Positions 16,741 through 25,393 of a stretch of DNA of 32,434 nucleotides are shown in pieces (the stretch's first letter is position 1; every line of letters starts with the position of its first letter). The translations under genes and the position numbers were made by a program. Source of the DNA: an uncultured Clostridia bacterium (GTDB lineage: Bacteria; Bacillota; Clostridia; TANB77; CAG-508); assembly GCA_944389225.1 (NCBI GenBank), contig CALXLP010000016.1, positions 1-32,434 on the forward strand, in the 5' to 3' direction. A model generated the notes under the pieces. It made no database searches, had not been told where the DNA came from, and worked only from the letters and a program-made list of their open reading frames with translations.

Positions 16741-19155
16741 ATGAAAGCAAGTAGAGAGTGGTTAGAAGAATATAGTGATATAGATGTTGACACAGTAAAA
16801 TTAGGAGACATCTTAACAATGACAGGTTCTAAGGTTGAAACCATAGAACAAAAAGGAAACAACATAAAAAATGTAGTTGTTGGAAAAATTTTAGAAGTTA
16901 CAAAACATCCAGATGCTGATAAACTAGTGGTAACAAAAATAGATGTTGGAAACGGAGAAATTCTTCAAATTGTAACAGCAGCACCTAATATTAAAATAGG
17001 AGAAACTGGACAAATTGTACCAGTAGCAAAAGATGGAGCAGAGTTACCAAAAGGTGTAACTATCCATACAGGAAAATTACGTGGTGTAGAATCACAAGGT
17101 ATGATGTGTGGGATGGAAGAACTAGAAATTGATCCAGCAAGTTATCCAGATAAAGTGGTAGATGGTATCTTTATTTTAGATGACAAATACGAAAAAGATT
17201 TAGGAAAAGATTTAGTAGATGTATTAGAATTAAAAGAAGATATCATTGATTTTGAAATCACACCAAACAGACCAGATTGTTTGTCTATTGAGGGATTGGG
17301 AAGAGAAACAGCAGTATCTTTAGGAAAACCATTTAAAAATCCTAGAAAAAATATTGATGAATTAAAAGTAGAAGATAAAAAAGAAATCGAAGGATTAAAA
17401 GTCGATATTACAGCACCTGACTTATGTTACAGATATATTGCAAGAGTCGTAAAAAATGTAAAGATTGGTCCATCACCTAAATGGATGGTTAGAAGATTAA
17501 ATGCTTGTGGTGTCAGAAGTATTAATAATATTGTTGATATTACCAATTATGTCATGCTAGAAATGGGTCAACCAATGCATGCATTTGATATTAATTCAAT
17601 TGAAGGAAAACATATTACAGTAAGAAGAGCAAAAAATAATGAAAAAATCATCACGCTAGATGAACAAGAAAGAATATTAGATGAAAATGATTTAGTCATC
17701 GCAGATGATAAAAAAGCAGTAGCTATTGCAGGTGTTATGGGAGGACTAAATTCAGAAATCGAAAATGATACAGAAACAGTTGTATTTGAATCAGCTGTAT
17801 TTTATGGTGGAGCTGTTAGAAAAACAGCTAAAAAAGTAGGATTAAGAACAGAAGCATCTTCTCGTTTTGAAAAAGGATTATCACCAGAAAATGCATTAAG
17901 AGCAGTAAATCGTGCAGTAGAATTGGTGGAAATTTTACATGCAGGAGAAGTGGTAGATGGAAAAGTAGATGTATATCCAACAAAACAAAAAGTACATCAA
18001 ATTAAATTAGATAGTGATAGAATTAATCAATTATTAGGAACACATATTTCTAAAGAAGAAATGATTGATATTTTGAATAAGTTAGACATAAAAGTTGAAA
18101 ATGATATTGCTACTGCACCATATTTTAGAATGGATGTAGAACAATTAGCAGATTTAGCAGAAGAAGTATTAAGATTTTATGGATATGACAAATTAGAAAC
18201 AACATTAATTAAATCTGATACAACATTAGGTATGAGAAATAAAGAACAAAAAATAGAGAAGAAGATACAAGAAGTTCTTGTCAATAGTGGTTTATCAGAA
18301 ATATATACTTATGGATTTTTAAGTGAAAAAGATTTAGAAAAATCAAATATTAGCGATACATTAAAGAAAACAGCAATTACCATTCAAAATCCATTAAGTG
18401 ATGAATACAAATTGATGAGACCATCAACCATACCAAGTATGTTACAAATATTAGCTAATAATGCTAATAAGAAAAATCAAAATGTAAAATTATTTGATAT
18501 TTCAAGAAATTATAAAAACATGCATGGTGAAGTAGAAAAAGGAGAAGTACCTTTACAAGAAAATATTTTAACCATTGGTATGTATGGAGATGATGTTGAT
18601 TTCTATATCTTAAAAGGAATTGTAGAAAATGTATTAGAAGCAACATATATTAATCATTATGAAGTAGAAAGAGAAACAAATAATAAATCATATCATCCAG
18701 GAAGATGTGCAAATATCACAGTAGGAAGAGATGTGATTGCAACTTTAGGTGAAGTACATCCAGTTGTTTTAAATAATTATGATATTGAAAAAAGAGTATA
18801 TTTAGCAGAAATTAATATTAGTAAACTAGAAAAATATTCAAGAAATAACAAAAAATATGTAGAAGTTCCAAAATTCCCAGCAGTAGAAAGAGACATTGCC
18901 ATTATTGTTGATGAAAGTGTTGAGGTTGGACAAATCGAAAAAATTATTACAAAGAAAGCTAAGAAATTATTAGAAGGATTAAAATTATTTGACATTTATA
19001 GAAATGAAAAACTAGGAGAGAATAAAAAGAGTGTGGCATATGCTTTAACATTCAGAGATAAGAATAAAACATTAAGTGATGAAGAAGTAAATGTTGCGAT
19101 GGAAAATATTATTACTGAATTGGAAAAAACAGTAGGTGCAGAATTAAGAAAATAG
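16741..19155 (+). CDS. pheT: Phenylalanine--tRNA ligase beta subunit
   Basis: 804 residues, full bacterial length. Domains in order: N-terminal module and EMAP/OB-like tRNA-binding domain (about 40-150, with VVGKILEVTKHPDADKLVVTK and GVESQGMMCGMEEL); the B3/B4 editing region (about 210-380, including NIVDITNYVMLEMGQPMHAFD and EASSRFEKGLSP); B5 (about 400-475); the catalytic-like core (about 480-690); and the C-terminal ferredoxin-fold anticodon-binding domain (about 710-804, VPKFPAVERDIAIIVD). It pairs with PheS. The Shine-Dalgarno is GAAAGGAA. Its length is continuous with no damage. Confidence 0.97.
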   Translation: MKASREWLEEYSDIDVDTVKLGDILTMTGSKVETIEQKGNNIKNVVVGKILEVTKHPDADKLVVTKIDVGNGEILQIVTAAPNIKIGETGQIVPVAKDGAELPKGVTIHTGKLRGVESQGMMCGMEELEIDPASYPDKVVDGIFILDDKYEKDLGKDLVDVLELKEDIIDFEITPNRPDCLSIEGLGRETAVSLGKPFKNPRKNIDELKVEDKKEIEGLKVDITAPDLCYRYIARVVKNVKIGPSPKWMVRRLNACGVRSINNIVDITNYVMLEMGQPMHAFDINSIEGKHITVRRAKNNEKIITLDEQERILDENDLVIADDKKAVAIAGVMGGLNSEIENDTETVVFESAVFYGGAVRKTAKKVGLRTEASSRFEKGLSPENALRAVNRAVELVEILHAGEVVDGKVDVYPTKQKVHQIKLDSDRINQLLGTHISKEEMIDILNKLDIKVENDIATAPYFRMDVEQLADLAEEVLRFYGYDKLETTLIKSDTTLGMRNKEQKIEKKIQEVLVNSGLSEIYTYGFLSEKDLEKSNISDTLKKTAITIQNPLSDEYKLMRPSTIPSMLQILANNANKKNQNVKLFDISRNYKNMHGEVEKGEVPLQENILTIGMYGDDVDFYILKGIVENVLEATYINHYEVERETNNKSYHPGRCANITVGRDVIATLGEVHPVVLNNYDIEKRVYLAEINISKLEKYSRNNKKYVEVPKFPAVERDIAIIVDESVEVGQIEKIITKKAKKLLEGLKLFDIYRNEKLGENKKSVAYALTFRDKNKTLSDEEVNVAMENIITELEKTVGAELRK

Positions 19156-19166
19156 AATTTAAAACA

Positions 19167-19207
19167 AAAGGGAAAATGGAGTTTATCTCCAAATTCCCTT
19201 TTTTATT
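19167..19207 (+). terminator. Terminator of the phe operon
   Basis: AAGGGAA...TGGAG and CTCCA...TTCCCTTTTTT arms form an imperfect stem with a T-run. Confidence 0.75.
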
Positions 19208-19296
19208 TTTTTTCAAAAAATAAAAATATGCAGGTAACTTTTCTGGAAAAAATGGTAATATATAGATGTAGATATCTAAGGGGAGTTCTAAACTAA

Positions 19297-19848
19297 ATGA
19301 AAAAAGAAAATTTGATTAAACAATATGTAGAAAAAGATAATTTAAATATTGAAAAAGTTATAGAAGATTATACGAATTATCTATATGTAATTATAAAAAA
19401 TAAAAATTTTAAATTAACAGAAGAAGATATAGAAGAAATTGTTTCAGATGTATTTTTGGCCGTCTGGAAAAATCAAAAACAATTAAATGTACAAAAAGGA
19501 ATGTCTTCTTATTTGGTTGCAATTGCTAATCATTTATATACTAAAAAACTAAGAAATTTTAAAAATGTTATAGATATAGAAAATTATGAAAATCAATTAC
19601 AAGATACGAAAAATATTGAGCAGGAAATAGAAGATAGACAAAAAAATCAAGTAATCTTACAAGAAATGAATACAATGAAACAAGAAGATCAAGATATATT
19701 TTTATATTACTATTATTATGCAAAATCCATAAAAGAAATTGCAAAAGAATTAAATGTAACAGAAGCAAAAGTAAAATCTAGGTTATTTCGTATTCGAAAA
19801 AAGTTAAAAAATAAATTAGAAAAAAGGGGGTATAGTTATTATGGGTAA
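19297..19848 (+). CDS. Sigma-70 family (ECF-type) RNA polymerase sigma factor
   Basis: 183 residues with the two domains of an extracytoplasmic-function sigma factor. Region 2 spans about 25-95 (DYTNYLYVIIKNKNFKLTEEDIEEIVSDVFLAVWKN and the QKGMSSYLVAIANHLYTKKLR promoter-melting helix). Region 4 spans about 125-180, with the helix-turn-helix SIKEIAKELNVTEAKVKSRLFRIRKKLK. The GGGGAG site precedes the ATG. It overlaps the next gene, a single-pass membrane protein, by 8 bases: the classic sigma/anti-sigma arrangement. A GGTAAC at about 19233, followed by AT-rich sequence, could be an ECF-type -35, but that is weak. Confidence 0.9.
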   Translation: MKKENLIKQYVEKDNLNIEKVIEDYTNYLYVIIKNKNFKLTEEDIEEIVSDVFLAVWKNQKQLNVQKGMSSYLVAIANHLYTKKLRNFKNVIDIENYENQLQDTKNIEQEIEDRQKNQVILQEMNTMKQEDQDIFLYYYYYAKSIKEIAKELNVTEAKVKSRLFRIRKKLKNKLEKRGYSYYG

Positions 19849-20992
19849 CGAAAATTTAGATAAGATTATGAAAAAATCCAGAATGAAAATAGCTGTATCT
19901 AAATTTGAAGAAGAAGAACATACAATTCCGAAAAGAAATTTACTAAAAATGGTGGCAACATTTGTATTAACGATTGGAATGACATTTGGACTTGTTTATG
20001 CTGGAAATGTAGTATATGAAAAAATTTGGAAAGAGCCAGAGGCTTATAAGATTTCTCAAGAAATCACAGAAGAAGAAAAAGCACAATGTATATCAGAAAC
20101 AGAAGCAGAAGAAATTGCGAAAGCATATTTAAAGAAAATTGGCTATACAGATGAAAGTATAGGCTCAATTGGATTATATAAAGAAAGTTTATCACAAGAA
20201 AATATATGGTCAATGGGATCAGAATTAGGGACTATCAGGATAGATGCCAATACTGGAAAGTTAAAGTCTGTAAGTATGCCAGTTAGAGAAGGTAGTATAC
20301 CATATAATTATGGAATTAATAGAGAAGAAGCAAGAAGAGTGGCATATGAATTATTAGAAAAATACAAACCAATAGGTGATACAGGAGAATATGAATTAGT
20401 TAGCTTAAAAAGGAATGCAGGAAAAGATGAAGAGGCTTATATTTGGTATGCGGAATTTTATAAAAAGTATGGAGATTTATATAATGCATCAGAAAGAATA
20501 AAAGTTGGATGGATTCCTACAAGTAATATTTTATATTGTTTAGATATAGAGCAAAATACTTATGAAAATAATGAAGAAAAAATCAGTAAAGAGGAGGCTA
20601 TCCAAATTGCAAAAGAGAAAGAAGAACAAATTGAGACTACTAGAGAAATACAAGGAATAAAAGCAGAAATTAGAATTAAACAAATGAATGAAGAAGTATA
20701 TTTAAGAGAAAAATTAAAAGAAGACTATGGAAATATTATGCTAAACATGGAGAAGGTAGAAGATGGTGTGTACAGGTATAAAGAAGATGCGGTGTTTTAT
20801 AAAACAGAAGAAAGAGTTAGAAAAGTATGGTGTGTTGTGATAACATATAATCCAGAAGAAAGTAGATATTTGCCAGCATTTACATATTATGTAGATAGTA
20901 CAACTGGAGAAATTATAGGTGGAAGTGCGGGAGATGTCCTATTCTCTGAAGAAGAAGAGAAAAATGATGTAAATAATGTTATTCAAAAATAG
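19841..20992 (+). CDS. Single-pass membrane protein with PepSY-like repeats, probable anti-sigma partner
   Basis: 383 residues. A cytoplasmic N-terminus of about 32 residues (MGNENLDKIMKKSRMKIAVSKFEEEE) is followed by one membrane helix (about 35-54) and a large outside region. The outer part has PepSY/YcdB-like modules: ISETEAEEIAKAYLKKIGY...LGTIRIDANTGKLKSVSMP, INREEARRVAYELLEKYKP, and SKEEAIQIAKEKEEQ...AFTYYVDSTTGEIIGG. The overlap with the sigma gene and the topology suggest it tethers or inhibits the sigma factor and senses something outside. The short inside segment does not match a known anti-sigma domain that I can identify, so this role is inference. Confidence 0.75.
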   Translation: MGNENLDKIMKKSRMKIAVSKFEEEEHTIPKRNLLKMVATFVLTIGMTFGLVYAGNVVYEKIWKEPEAYKISQEITEEEKAQCISETEAEEIAKAYLKKIGYTDESIGSIGLYKESLSQENIWSMGSELGTIRIDANTGKLKSVSMPVREGSIPYNYGINREEARRVAYELLEKYKPIGDTGEYELVSLKRNAGKDEEAYIWYAEFYKKYGDLYNASERIKVGWIPTSNILYCLDIEQNTYENNEEKISKEEAIQIAKEKEEQIETTREIQGIKAEIRIKQMNEEVYLREKLKEDYGNIMLNMEKVEDGVYRYKEDAVFYKTEERVRKVWCVVITYNPEESRYLPAFTYYVDSTTGEIIGGSAGDVLFSEEEEKNDVNNVIQK

Positions 20993-21034
20993 AAAATAAT
21001 TAAAAGATATAAGAAAAATAAAATAAATTAGTTT

Positions 21035-21090
21035 AAATGAATCCTAATTGTTAGATTAAAAAAATTTAATAAAAAGGATTCATTTTTATT
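21035..21090 (+). terminator. Terminator of the sigma operon
   Basis: AAATGAATCCT and AGGATTCATTT arms around a 29-base A/T-rich loop, then TTATT. Confidence 0.6.
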
Positions 21091-21161
21091 GTATAGGAAC
21101 TTATTGAGATTTATTGCATATACTTTATTATGGTTGAATTTTATAGGAGGAATAAAGAAAA

Positions 21162-21609
21162 ATGGCATATTCAGATAGAGAATTGATTGCAAGAATTATT
21201 CAATGTGAGGCACGGAGGAGAAGGGGATAATGGAATGAAGGCAGTAGCAAGTATAATTTTAAATAGAGTAAATAGCACAGTAGGGGAATATGCAAGAATA
21301 TCACAAGGTGGTAGTGTTAGAAATATTATTTTTCAACCAGGACAATTTGATTGTGCGACAGAGACACTGTTTAATCGATATAATCCTCAAAATATCTATA
21401 ATATGAATCCAACAGAAGAACACTATTACATAGCAGATTGGGCATTAGCTGGAAATCGATTAAATGAAATTGGAGAATGCTTGTGGTATTTAAACCCGTT
21501 TAAACCTAGTTGTGATACTACTTTCCCAAGAAATGGATCAGGGACTTTTCATACAAGACTGGGAGAACACTGCTTTTATCGTCCAACAAGTCAATATGCA
21601 AGTACATAA
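21162..21609 (+). CDS. SleB-type cell wall hydrolase, interrupted by a +1 frameshift
   Basis: The gene starts at ATG 21162 behind TAGGAGG. Read straight, it stops after 22 codons at 21230. Skipping one C at 21213 joins MAYSDRELIARIIQCEA to GGEGDNGMKAVASIILNRVNS and gives a 148-residue hydrolase_2 (SleB/CwlJ) domain. CwlJ/SleB enzymes cleave cortex peptidoglycan in germination and need the Glu of the CEAxGE motif (Glu16 here), directly before the shift. The C-terminus keeps CLWYLNPFKPSCDTTFPRNGSGTFHTRLGEHCFYRPT. No signal peptide, as in CwlJ. The following gene is GerQ-like, and GerQ is the partner of CwlJ in Bacillus. Similar shifts occur in two other genes here. Confidence 0.85.
21213..21215 (+). 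other. In-frame CGG codon at the +1 frameshift of the SleB-type gene
   Basis: GAG GCA CGG AGG reads into a stop five codons later; GAG GCA (C) GGA GGA GAA restores the family sequence. Context NNA-C-GGN. Confidence 0.85.
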
Positions 21610-21700
21610 GAGCTTTATAAAAAGTACTATAATAACATTATAGTTAATGAAAATATAAAAAATAAAAAGATAGCAAATTTATTATATTAGGAGGTTTAAC

Positions 21701-22027
21701 ATGGCAGATGAGAGACAAGACAAAAGAGAAAATAGAAATGTAACTGTTAATCAAGATTCACCAGAAATTTTAACAAATGCAATTTATACACCAGCTTTTT
21801 TACGAGAACAAATTGGAAAATTGATGAGAGTAGAGTTTTTGATAGGAACGAATAATTTAGTAGATAGAATTGGTATATTAGAGGATGTTGGAGCAAGCTA
21901 TATTCTATTACGTTCCTTAGAAAGTGATACAATCACTTATTGTGATATTTATTCTATAAAATTTATTACGATATCTAATAGAAGAATTAATAACTTTATG
22001 AATGGAGGGTACTATAATTACTATTAA
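21701..22027 (+). CDS. gerQ: GerQ-like spore coat protein
   Basis: 108 residues. After a polar leader (about 1-30) the region YTPAFLREQIGKLMRVEFLIGTNNLVDRIGILEDVGASYILLRSLESDTITYCDIYSIKFITI (about 32-93) matches the GerQ domain: a short beta-rich module in which a regulatory line such as YILLR...YCDIYSIKF is conserved. GerQ is a coat protein needed to localise and activate the cortex hydrolase CwlJ during germination. Its position just after the SleB/CwlJ-type hydrolase supports this. The Shine-Dalgarno is TAGGAGG. The tail NGGYYNYY is typical of coat proteins. Confidence 0.75.
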   Translation: MADERQDKRENRNVTVNQDSPEILTNAIYTPAFLREQIGKLMRVEFLIGTNNLVDRIGILEDVGASYILLRSLESDTITYCDIYSIKFITISNRRINNFMNGGYYNYY

Positions 22028-22047
22028 TTATTTATAAATTAATTGAT

Positions 22048-22076
22048 TTGAAAAGATTAGAAAAATATGTTAAAAT
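22048..22076 (+). promoter_or_regulatory. Promoter of the serine hydrolase gene
   Basis: TTGAAA (22048-22053), 17-base spacer, TAAAAT (22071-22076). A hairpin follows in the leader: ATGCGT (22077-22082) with ACGCAT (22104-22109), and ATACC with GGTAT around AAAAC. Confidence 0.6.
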
Positions 22077-22134
22077 ATGCGTTATGCATACCAAAACGGT
22101 ATGACGCATTAATTAATAAGGAGGTATAGATAAT

Positions 22135-22941
22135 ATGCGGAGAAAAAGAGTGGATGAATGTTTAAACATTCAAACGGTGTTATATAAAACACCAAATGTA
22201 TTACTTTTGGGAATTAAAAATGAAGGAAATGACACAGCCTTTATAGTCGGTGAAGGTGTTTCCATGAGTGTAAATGAACAAAATGTTCCATACAGATGGG
22301 ATCCGTATTTAACGATTCCAGATGGATATGACGCATTAGAAGGAGATGTTATAGGTATGTATTTTCCTTTTGAAAGTGCTGGTCTGGAACAAGCAGGTAG
22401 TGACTTGGCTATGTATGTCAATCAAAACATGCGAAAGTATAAAAGTATTGTCCTTATCGGTCATTCTAAAGCGGGTGTTTGTTTGGCAAATATGGCAAAA
22501 TGGTTAAAACGGAAAACAGTCATGGGATTTGTGTCTGCACCTTTTTTAGGAACAAATATGACAGATGCTAAGAAAATCAGAGAGAAATTAACAAAGGCAG
22601 AATACATAATTTACAGGAAGTACTATAACCAACACAAGGTAGATTTGGATATTATGCCAAACTCAGATTTTCTGAAAAACGCTGACTTTTCTGGAGTAAA
22701 AGATCATATATGTATAAATGTGGTTTCAGAATGTATACATGTGTGGTCTTTGGCAGATATAGGTTGCAAATACCTTAATCACAGACTACAGTATAAGCAT
22801 GGCGACGGAATTGTGAATGTTACCTCACAGGAATTTCTGACTTTTTTATACCCAGAAGTTCGAAAAATAAAACTCGATGCTTCACATGCCAACTCTTTGA
22901 AAAGGTTGTTTTCAAATAAGGAAAAGTATATTATCGAATAA
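22135..22941 (+). CDS. Alpha/beta-hydrolase (lipase/esterase-like), anomalous composition
   Basis: 268 residues. A nucleophile elbow GHSKAG (109-114) puts the catalytic Ser at 111. A probable Asp (Asp224 in KHGDGIVNV) and His (His251 in DASHANSL) complete a triad. The GDGIV/ASH pattern resembles lipase-like serine hydrolases of the PGAP1/lecithin-acyltransferase type. No signal peptide or membrane helix, so cytoplasmic. Composition is richer in GC than neighbours and uses in-frame CGG twice (Arg2 and Arg126), with a very GC-rich terminator, like the gene at 11800. Probably acquired. The substrate is unknown. Confidence 0.75.
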   Translation: MRRKRVDECLNIQTVLYKTPNVLLLGIKNEGNDTAFIVGEGVSMSVNEQNVPYRWDPYLTIPDGYDALEGDVIGMYFPFESAGLEQAGSDLAMYVNQNMRKYKSIVLIGHSKAGVCLANMAKWLKRKTVMGFVSAPFLGTNMTDAKKIREKLTKAEYIIYRKYYNQHKVDLDIMPNSDFLKNADFSGVKDHICINVVSECIHVWSLADIGCKYLNHRLQYKHGDGIVNVTSQEFLTFLYPEVRKIKLDASHANSLKRLFSNKEKYIIE

Positions 22942-22945
22942 CACC

Positions 22946-22996
22946 TTGTGTGCCGGGACGGGGAAATTTTCTTGTCCTGGCACATTTTCTTTTAAA
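22946..22996 (+). terminator. GC-rich terminator of the serine hydrolase gene
   Basis: TGTGCCGGGAC and GTCCTGGCACA arms around a GGGGAAATTTTCTT loop, then TTTTCTTTT. It ends just before the ylxM promoter. Confidence 0.85.
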
Positions 22997-23002
22997 AAAC
23001 TA

Positions 23003-23031
23003 TTGACAAATTGAAAAAAATAGTGTAAAGT
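23003..23031 (+). promoter_or_regulatory. Promoter of the ylxM-ffh operon
   Basis: TTGACA (23003-23008), 17-base spacer, TAAAGT (23026-23031), 35 bases before ylxM. Confidence 0.7.
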
Positions 23032-23065
23032 ATATTAGCATTACATTTTAAAGGAGTCGTTATTT

Positions 23066-23413
23066 ATGGAGAAAAATGTAGAAATCAGTATTTTATGTGA
23101 TTTATATGGAAAATTATTAACTGAAAAACAATTTGAATTCATAAATGACTACTATAATAATGACTTGTCTTTATCAGAAATTGCAGAAAATAATGACATC
23201 ACAAGACAAGCTGTTAGAGATATCATCAAAAAGGGGGAAAAGAAGCTTTTTGAATATGAAGAAAAGCTATTGTTTATGAAAAGGATGTTAAAGCAAGAAA
23301 AAAAGATTGAACAAGTTTTATCAGAATTAACAAAGATTCAAAAAGAATCTTCAGATGAGCAAGTAGCTGTTGTATTAGAACATATAAAAAAAGAATTAAA
23401 TTGTTTAGTTTAA
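23066..23413 (+). CDS. ylxM: YlxM/p13-like DNA-binding protein
   Basis: 115 residues. A sigma-70 region-4-like helix-turn-helix fills the N-terminal half (LTEKQFEFINDYYNNDLSLSEIAENNDITRQAVRDIIKKGEKKL, about 18-63), followed by a long helical, charged tail. YlxM is the conserved upstream neighbour of ffh in Firmicutes and is thought to modulate the signal recognition particle system. The order ylxM-ffh here is the standard one. The Shine-Dalgarno is AAAGGAG. Confidence 0.93.
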   Translation: MEKNVEISILCDLYGKLLTEKQFEFINDYYNNDLSLSEIAENNDITRQAVRDIIKKGEKKLFEYEEKLLFMKRMLKQEKKIEQVLSELTKIQKESSDEQVAVVLEHIKKELNCLV

Positions 23414-23447
23414 ACATATGAATAAAAAATGAATGGAGTTGAAAAAT

Positions 23448-24801
23448 ATGGCTTTTGAAGGATTATCTTCTAGATTACAAGAAATTACAAGAAAAATCAG
23501 AGGAAAAGCAAGAATTACAGAATCAGACTTAAAAGAAATGCTAAGAGAAGTAAAACTTGCGTTATTAGAAGCTGATGTTAACTATAAAATCGTAAAAGAA
23601 TTTATTGCGACTATTCAAGAAAAAGCCTTAGGTCAAGATGTTCTAAAATCTTTAACTCCAGGACAACAAGTTGTAAAAATTGTAAAAGATGAATTAGTAG
23701 AACTACTAGGTGGACAAACAAGTCAAATTAATTTTACACCAAATCCACCAACGATTATCATGTTAGTAGGTCTTCAAGGTTCAGGTAAAACCACAACAGC
23801 AGGAAAATTGGCAAATATACTTAGAAAACAAGGTAAAAAACCTTTATTGGTTGCTTGTGATGTATATAGACCAGCTGCTATCAAACAATTACAAATTGTT
23901 GGTGCACAGTTAAACATACCTGTTTTTGCAAATGAAAACTCAAAAGATGTTGTGCATATTGCAAGACAAGCATTATCTGTTGCGATGTCAAAACTAAATG
24001 ATGTAGTAATCTTAGATACAGCAGGTAGACTACATATTGATGAAGAATTAATGCAAGAACTAAAGAATTTAAAAGCAAATATTAAACCTCATGAAATATT
24101 ACTTGTTGTAGACAGTATGACAGGTCAAGATGCGGTAAATGTTGCACAAAGCTTTAGTGATAATGTTGGAATTGATGGAATTATCCTTACAAAGCTTGAT
24201 GGTGATACCAGAGGTGGTGCAGCACTTTCTGTTAAAAAAGTAACAGGAAAGCCAATTAAATTTGCAGCAACTGGAGAAAAACTAAGTGACATCGAAGTAT
24301 TCCATCCAGATAGAATGGCTCAAAGAATTTTAGGAATGGGAGACATTCTAGCAGTTATTGAAAAGGCTGAAGAATCATTTGATATGGAACAAGCTGAACA
24401 GCTTGAAAAGCAAATGAAGAAAAAAGAATGGGATTTAGATGATTATTTAACACAAATTAGACAAGTAAAGAAAATGGGTTCATTTTCATCATTATTAAAA
24501 CTAATACCAGGATTTAGTCAGATAAAAGATTTAAAAGTAGATGATAAGGAATTTGTTAAAATTGAAGCAATTATTTGTTCAATGACAAAAGAGGAAAAAC
24601 GAAATACAAAATTATTAAATGCAAGTAGAAGACAAAGAATTGCAAAACGGAAGTGGAACAACTGTACAAGATATTAACAAATTCATCAAATCTTTTGAAA
24701 TGACACAAAAAATGATGAAACAGATGAAAAACAACAAAGGTGGTATGAAGAAACTATTAAGTGGAATTGATGAAAACACATTAAAGAATTTTAAATTTTA
24801 A
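23448..24801 (+). CDS. ffh: Signal recognition particle protein Ffh, interrupted by a +1 frameshift
   Basis: The start is ATG 23448 (MAFEGLSSRLQ), nine bases after GGAG; an ATG at 23433 lies before that site. Straight translation ends at 24677 (409 residues), in the M domain. Skipping the C at 24648 joins RRQRIAK to GSGTTVQDINKFIKSFEM and gives 450 residues, the normal length. The NG GTPase domain is intact: GLQGSGKTT (108-116), DTAGRLH, TKLDGD. Ffh binds signal peptides and SRP RNA to deliver membrane proteins; the shift falls at the conserved GSG loop that contacts SRP RNA, so the truncated form should not work. Ffh is essential, so the shift must be bypassed or be a sequence error. Confidence 0.95.
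24648..24650 (+). other. In-frame CGG codon at the +1 frameshift of ffh
   Basis: GCA AAA CGG AAG TGG is the straight reading; GCA AAA (C) GGA AGT GGA restores the conserved AKGSGT. Context NNA-C-GGN, as at two other loci. Confidence 0.88.
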
Positions 24802-24862
24802 GTTGTTATTAAATTTTTAAATTTATATAAATATTCAAAAATTTTCAGGAGGTGAACCAAAA

Positions 24863-25096
24863 ATGGTAAAAATAAGATTACAAAGACAAGGAAAGAAAAA
24901 AGCTCCATTCTATCACATTGTAGTTGCTGATTCAAGAGCTTCAAGAGATGGAAAAATTATAGAGCAAATAGGAACATATGATCCAATGACAGATCCAGCA
25001 ACAATCGTATTAGACAAAGAAAAAGTTGAAAAATGGATTAAAAATGGTGCAAAACCAACAGATACAGTTAAAGCTTTAATTGAAAAAGCTAACTAG
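24863..25096 (+). CDS. rpsP: 30S ribosomal protein bS16
   Basis: 77 residues covering the full conserved core: [35 protein letters not shown] and the C-terminal [21 protein letters not shown]. It assembles early on 16S rRNA. The Shine-Dalgarno is AGGAGGTG. Its position between ffh and a KH-domain gene is standard. Confidence 0.97.
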   Translation: MVKIRLQRQGKKKAPFYHIVVADSRASRDGKIIEQIGTYDPMTDPATIVLDKEKVEKWIKNGAKPTDTVKALIEKAN

Positions 25097-25148
25097 TCAA
25101 ATAATTTCTTTGGACAATAAAGAAGAACAAGTTTAGTTGGAGGAAATT

Positions 25149-25379
25149 ATGGAAGAATTTTTAAGAATTATCATTTCAAATTTAGTAGAGAATAAAGATG
25201 CTATCGAAATCAATACGATAGATAAAGGAAAATCTGTTACATTTGAAGTAAAAGTAGCCCAAGAAGACATGGGAAAAGTAATAGGAAAGCAAGGTAGAAT
25301 TGCACAATCTATTAGAAATGTTATGAAGGCTGTTGCAAATAAAGAACATAAAAAAGCATCAGTAGAATTTTTAGGATAA
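25149..25379 (+). CDS. khpA: KH-domain RNA-binding protein KhpA
   Basis: 76 residues from ATG 25149, six bases after GGAGG; a TTG at 25137 lies before that site. A single KH type II domain with the RNA-binding loop VIGKQGRIAQSIR (GxxG = GKQG). In Firmicutes KhpA pairs with KhpB/Jag and affects cell division and RNA metabolism. It sits in the conserved place between rpsP and rimM. Confidence 0.93.
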   Translation: MEEFLRIIISNLVENKDAIEINTIDKGKSVTFEVKVAQEDMGKVIGKQGRIAQSIRNVMKAVANKEHKKASVEFLG

Positions 25380-25393
25380 TAGGAGTAACCAAT

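Noticed and set aside
24619..24801. Separate small gene after ffh
   Set aside because: Its product is the C-terminal part of Ffh in the +1 frame, with no ribosome binding site of its own.
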